NCBI GenBank assembly: GCA_026981645.1 | Contig: JALSII010000051.1 | Span: forward strand, 1 to 35,640 | Length of the DNA: 35,640 nt | Direction: 5' to 3' | Origin: Hyphomicrobiales bacterium | GTDB lineage: Bacteria > Pseudomonadota > Alphaproteobacteria > Rhizobiales > Devosiaceae | In this document: positions 34,055 to 35,640 of the stretch, in pieces | Layout of the letters: each line of letters starts with the position of its first letter | How positions within the stretch are numbered: position 1 is the stretch's first letter | The notes under the pieces: generated by a model | The model's database searches: none | What the model saw: only the letters and a program-made list of their open reading frames with translations | What the model was told of the DNA's origin: nothing | Made by a program: the position numbers and the translations under genes

Positions 34055-34083
34055 TTGTAGTTCTATAGCAAGAATTCTATATG
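34055..34083 (+). promoter_or_regulatory. Candidate mscL promoter
   Basis: TTGTAG (34055-34060) and TATATG (34078-34083) with a 17-base spacer. A start near 34090 gives a leader of about 60 bases before mscL. Sigma-70-like, by eye. Confidence 0.45.
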
Positions 34084-34151
34084 ACTTCTTCGGGCTGCTT
34101 GGGAACTGCCGGCAGCGCGTTCAAATCCAGCCAACTATAACGGGGACAAGA

Positions 34152-34577
34152 ATGTTTAAGGAATTCAAGGAATTTGCCATCAAAGGCAACATGATTGACA
34201 TGGCGGTCGGTATTGTGATCGGTGCTGCTTTTGGCGCTATCATCGCTTCATTGGTCGACGATGTGTTTATGCCGCTTGTCGGCCTGCTCATTGGCGGGCT
34301 GGACTTTTCCAACTGGTTTATCCTTCTGGGTGATGCGGGTGGCGCGAGCATTCCCACCATTGAAGCAGCCAAAGAGGCAGGCATTGCAACCCTGAATATC
34401 GGTTTGTTCATCAATGCAATTGTCAAATTTCTGATTATCGCTTTTGCGTTGTTCATGGTGGTCAAAGGAATAAATGCCATGAAACGCCAGGAAGAGGAAA
34501 AGCCGGCACCCCCTGCCACCCCGCCTGCTCAGGAAGTGTTGCTGGGCGAAATTCGCGATCTGCTTTCAAAGAAATAA
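34152..34577 (+). CDS. mscL: Large-conductance mechanosensitive channel
   Basis: A homopentameric channel in the inner membrane that opens on hypo-osmotic shock and vents solutes. The 141-residue product starts MFKEFKEFAIKGNMIDMAVG, the standard MscL N-terminus, with the first membrane helix and pore-lining GIVIGAAFGAIIASLVDDVFMP following, a periplasmic loop, the second helix (about 88-110) and the cytoplasmic helix ending LLGEIRDLLSKK. A frame open from 33987 extends upstream but has no family similarity. Two hairpins follow the stop. Confidence 0.97.
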   Translation: MFKEFKEFAIKGNMIDMAVGIVIGAAFGAIIASLVDDVFMPLVGLLIGGLDFSNWFILLGDAGGASIPTIEAAKEAGIATLNIGLFINAIVKFLIIAFALFMVVKGINAMKRQEEEKPAPPATPPAQEVLLGEIRDLLSKK

Positions 34578-34590
34578 CAAGGGTCTTCCA

Positions 34591-34609
34591 TGGGGCGGTT
34601 TTCGCCCCA
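34591..34609 (+). terminator. First hairpin after mscL
   Basis: TGGGGCG (34591-34597) and CGCCCCA (34603-34609) pair around a five-base loop, 13 bases past the mscL stop. There is no T-run, so it is probably a mRNA-end hairpin rather than a sole terminator. Confidence 0.5.
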
Positions 34610-34631
34610 AGGTCTATTTCAATAACAAACA

Positions 34632-34667
34632 ACGGCTCCCGGTTAAGCACCGGGAGCCGTTTCTTTT
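34632..34667 (+). terminator. Strong Rho-independent terminator after mscL
   Basis: ACGGCTCCCGGT (34632-34643) pairs perfectly with ACCGGGAGCCGT (34649-34660) around a five-base loop, followed by TTCTTTT. The left flank (AACAAAC...) gives a T-rich run on the other strand, so it could also stop leftward transcription. Confidence 0.9.
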
Positions 34668-34998
34668 GTCCTTGGTTGGTGCGAGGGCGTGCGTTGCACC
34701 ATTCAAAATAGGAATAAATACCTTGCAAAATTAGATTCAAGAGATTATATGCCGTAAATAGGTATTTAGACCTAGGTGAAAACCATGTCGCCCACGCACC
34801 AACACCTAGTCCAAACTGCGGTAGCGATTCACCTGATGGCAGCGTTTTATTCTCAGATGACGCGCAGTTGCGTTCCGGACTTTTTACAGGTGCTCAAGGG
34901 AAGGGTTGGTTTTGCCTTCTCATTCTTTGGGGGCTGCGCCGCTTCCGGGTTCAGTATTTTGAGTTTTGGGGAAACCAGATATTGGGGCATTTAGCAAA
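34668..34998. other. 331-base leader and promoter region before the response regulator gene
   Basis: No convincing gene. A promoter-like TTGCAA (34723-34728) and TATATG (34746-34751) with a 17-base spacer would start a leader of about 240 bases. The region holds nested inverted repeats: TAAATACCT (34715-34723) with AGGTATTTA (34760-34768), the dyad TAAATA-GG-TATTTA (34755-34768), the palindrome ACCTAGGT (34770-34777), and CTAGGTG (34772-34778) with CACCTAG (34803-34809). Repeats overlap the candidate start site, as expected for an operator or structured leader. See findings. Confidence 0.45.
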
Positions 34999-35634
34999 AT
35001 GAACGAACAGGTTTATTATCATTCCTACCATAACCGGGATCGGCTGGTGCACATCATTGATGATGACGCTGCCACCTGCGAGGCACTGAGCGTGCTGTTT
35101 CGTCTGGAGGGCTTTCAGACGGAATTTTCTCTCGACCCGGCAAATTTTTTCTATGCGCTGGACAAAAGACTGCCCGATGTCATTGTGCTCAGTCTCAAGG
35201 TCAATGGGCAATCCATGCTGGATGCGCTTCGGCGCCTGAAATCCATGCGCACCGGCACACCGGTGTTCATGACCACAGGTGAAGATGATGTTGAGGGAGC
35301 AGTCCAGGCAATGAAACATGGTGCGACCGACGTTATCACCAAGCCCTTTGACACCGAACGATTTGTACGTTCGGTTCGCGACGCCTTGCGCCGCGATGTG
35401 CATGTGGGTGCTGTACAGGGAGGGCGGCGACCGGTGGAGATACGCGGGTTCAACCAGCTTACCCCCAGGGAACGTGAGGTATTACAATTGGTCACCAACG
35501 GTCAGTCCAACAAAGAGGCGGGGCGTGATCTGGGCATCTCGCCCAGAACCGTTGAAGTCCACAGGGCCCGGGTTATGGAAAAACTGGGCGCGCGCAACAC
35601 CGCCGATCTGATGCGCATAATATTGACAAGCTAG
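34999..35634 (+). CDS. FixJ/NarL-type response regulator (orphan, LuxR-type HTH)
   Basis: A two-component response regulator of 211 residues from the ATG at 34999; an in-frame TTG at 34966 would add 11. The receiver domain (about 15-130) carries the acidic DDD near residues 20-22, a region around VIVLSLKVNG where the phospho-acceptor Asp would be expected but Ser is seen (LSLK in place of the usual LDxR), and the conserved Lys in VITKPF near 115. The output domain has LTPREREVLQLVTNGQSNKEAGRDLGISPRTVEVHRARVMEKL (parts LTPREREVLQLV, NKEAGRDLGISPRTVEVHRA), a FixJ/LuxR-type HTH. No histidine kinase is adjacent in this window. If the usual phospho-Asp is truly replaced, control may be phosphorylation-independent. 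Confidence 0.85.
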   Translation: MNEQVYYHSYHNRDRLVHIIDDDAATCEALSVLFRLEGFQTEFSLDPANFFYALDKRLPDVIVLSLKVNGQSMLDALRRLKSMRTGTPVFMTTGEDDVEGAVQAMKHGATDVITKPFDTERFVRSVRDALRRDVHVGAVQGGRRPVEIRGFNQLTPREREVLQLVTNGQSNKEAGRDLGISPRTVEVHRARVMEKLGARNTADLMRIILTS

Positions 35635-35640
35635 GGTCAG

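Noticed and set aside
33987..34151. N-terminal extension of mscL
   Set aside because: The family-standard start MFKEFKEF is at 34152, and the extension crosses the candidate promoter.
34776..34994. 72-residue frame upstream of the response regulator
   Set aside because: It starts at GTG without a ribosome site, lies over the inverted-repeat region and shows no domain; more likely leader sequence.
1..35640. CRISPR array, insertion sequence or long repeats
   Set aside because: No regularly spaced direct repeats, transposase-like frames or terminal inverted repeats were found on reading the window.

Overview
This window is from an alphaproteobacterium, most likely a Hyphomicrobiales-type (rhizobial/Devosia-like) denitrifier. 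The pointers are a class I lysyl-tRNA synthetase, the ligase-associated Lhr-type helicase/PdeM pair, a large PodJ-like polar protein with Sel1 and peptidoglycan-binding domains, a TIGR02186 gene beside a TauE/SafE exporter, a DUF952-pyrD pair and a nos gene set of the Paracoccus/Brucella type. GC content is moderately high throughout. I see no insertion sequence, prophage block, CRISPR array or rRNA. Genus-level assignment is inference.

Layout. 1-9191: a complete, tightly packed nitrous oxide reductase operon (small secreted Cys-rich ORF, then nosR-Z-D-F-Y-L-X), preceded by a 16-bp dyad that resembles an FNR/Nnr site with a well-placed -10 element. NosZ is the catalyst and is Tat-exported (clade I). 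NosR is the membrane flavo-iron-sulfur electron donor, and NosX probably installs its FMN. NosD/F/Y and NosL handle sulfur and copper delivery for CuZ. 9279-12637: a polar amino acid ABC importer (ATPase, binding protein, two permeases) behind its own 18-bp dyad, with a stem-loop between the binding-protein and permease genes. 12756-12829: tRNA-Gly(CCC). 12832-16727: a membrane glycosyltransferase, an orphan solute-binding protein and a fatty acid hydroxylase/sterol desaturase-family protein. 16728-19776: a TerB-like protein, lysK, and a DUF2189 membrane protein with an FNR/Dnr-like box upstream. 19913-22195: an S24-type HTH repressor divergent from DUF952-pyrD, with a perfect CRP-consensus dyad between them. 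22192-27576: a MATE exporter, a YdfG-like SDR, then the divergent Lhr-type helicase and PdeM phosphoesterase. 27589-29778: a TauE/SafE exporter-TIGR02186-DUF3429 operon. 30099-33875: the PodJ-like protein. 34152-34577: mscL with a strong terminator. 34999-35634: an orphan FixJ/NarL-type response regulator behind a long leader with nested inverted repeats.

Most genes are ordinary for the lineage. The parts most worth a second look are the unrecognised secreted Cys-rich protein translationally coupled to nosR, the set of CRP/FNR-like dyads at four promoters (three with a -10-like element at the spacing expected for class II activation), the inverted-repeat-rich leader of the response regulator, the helicase/PdeM pair without its usual ligase and nuclease, and an 11-base mononucleotide tract inside podJ. 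All structural calls were made by reading the sequence. No database search was run.
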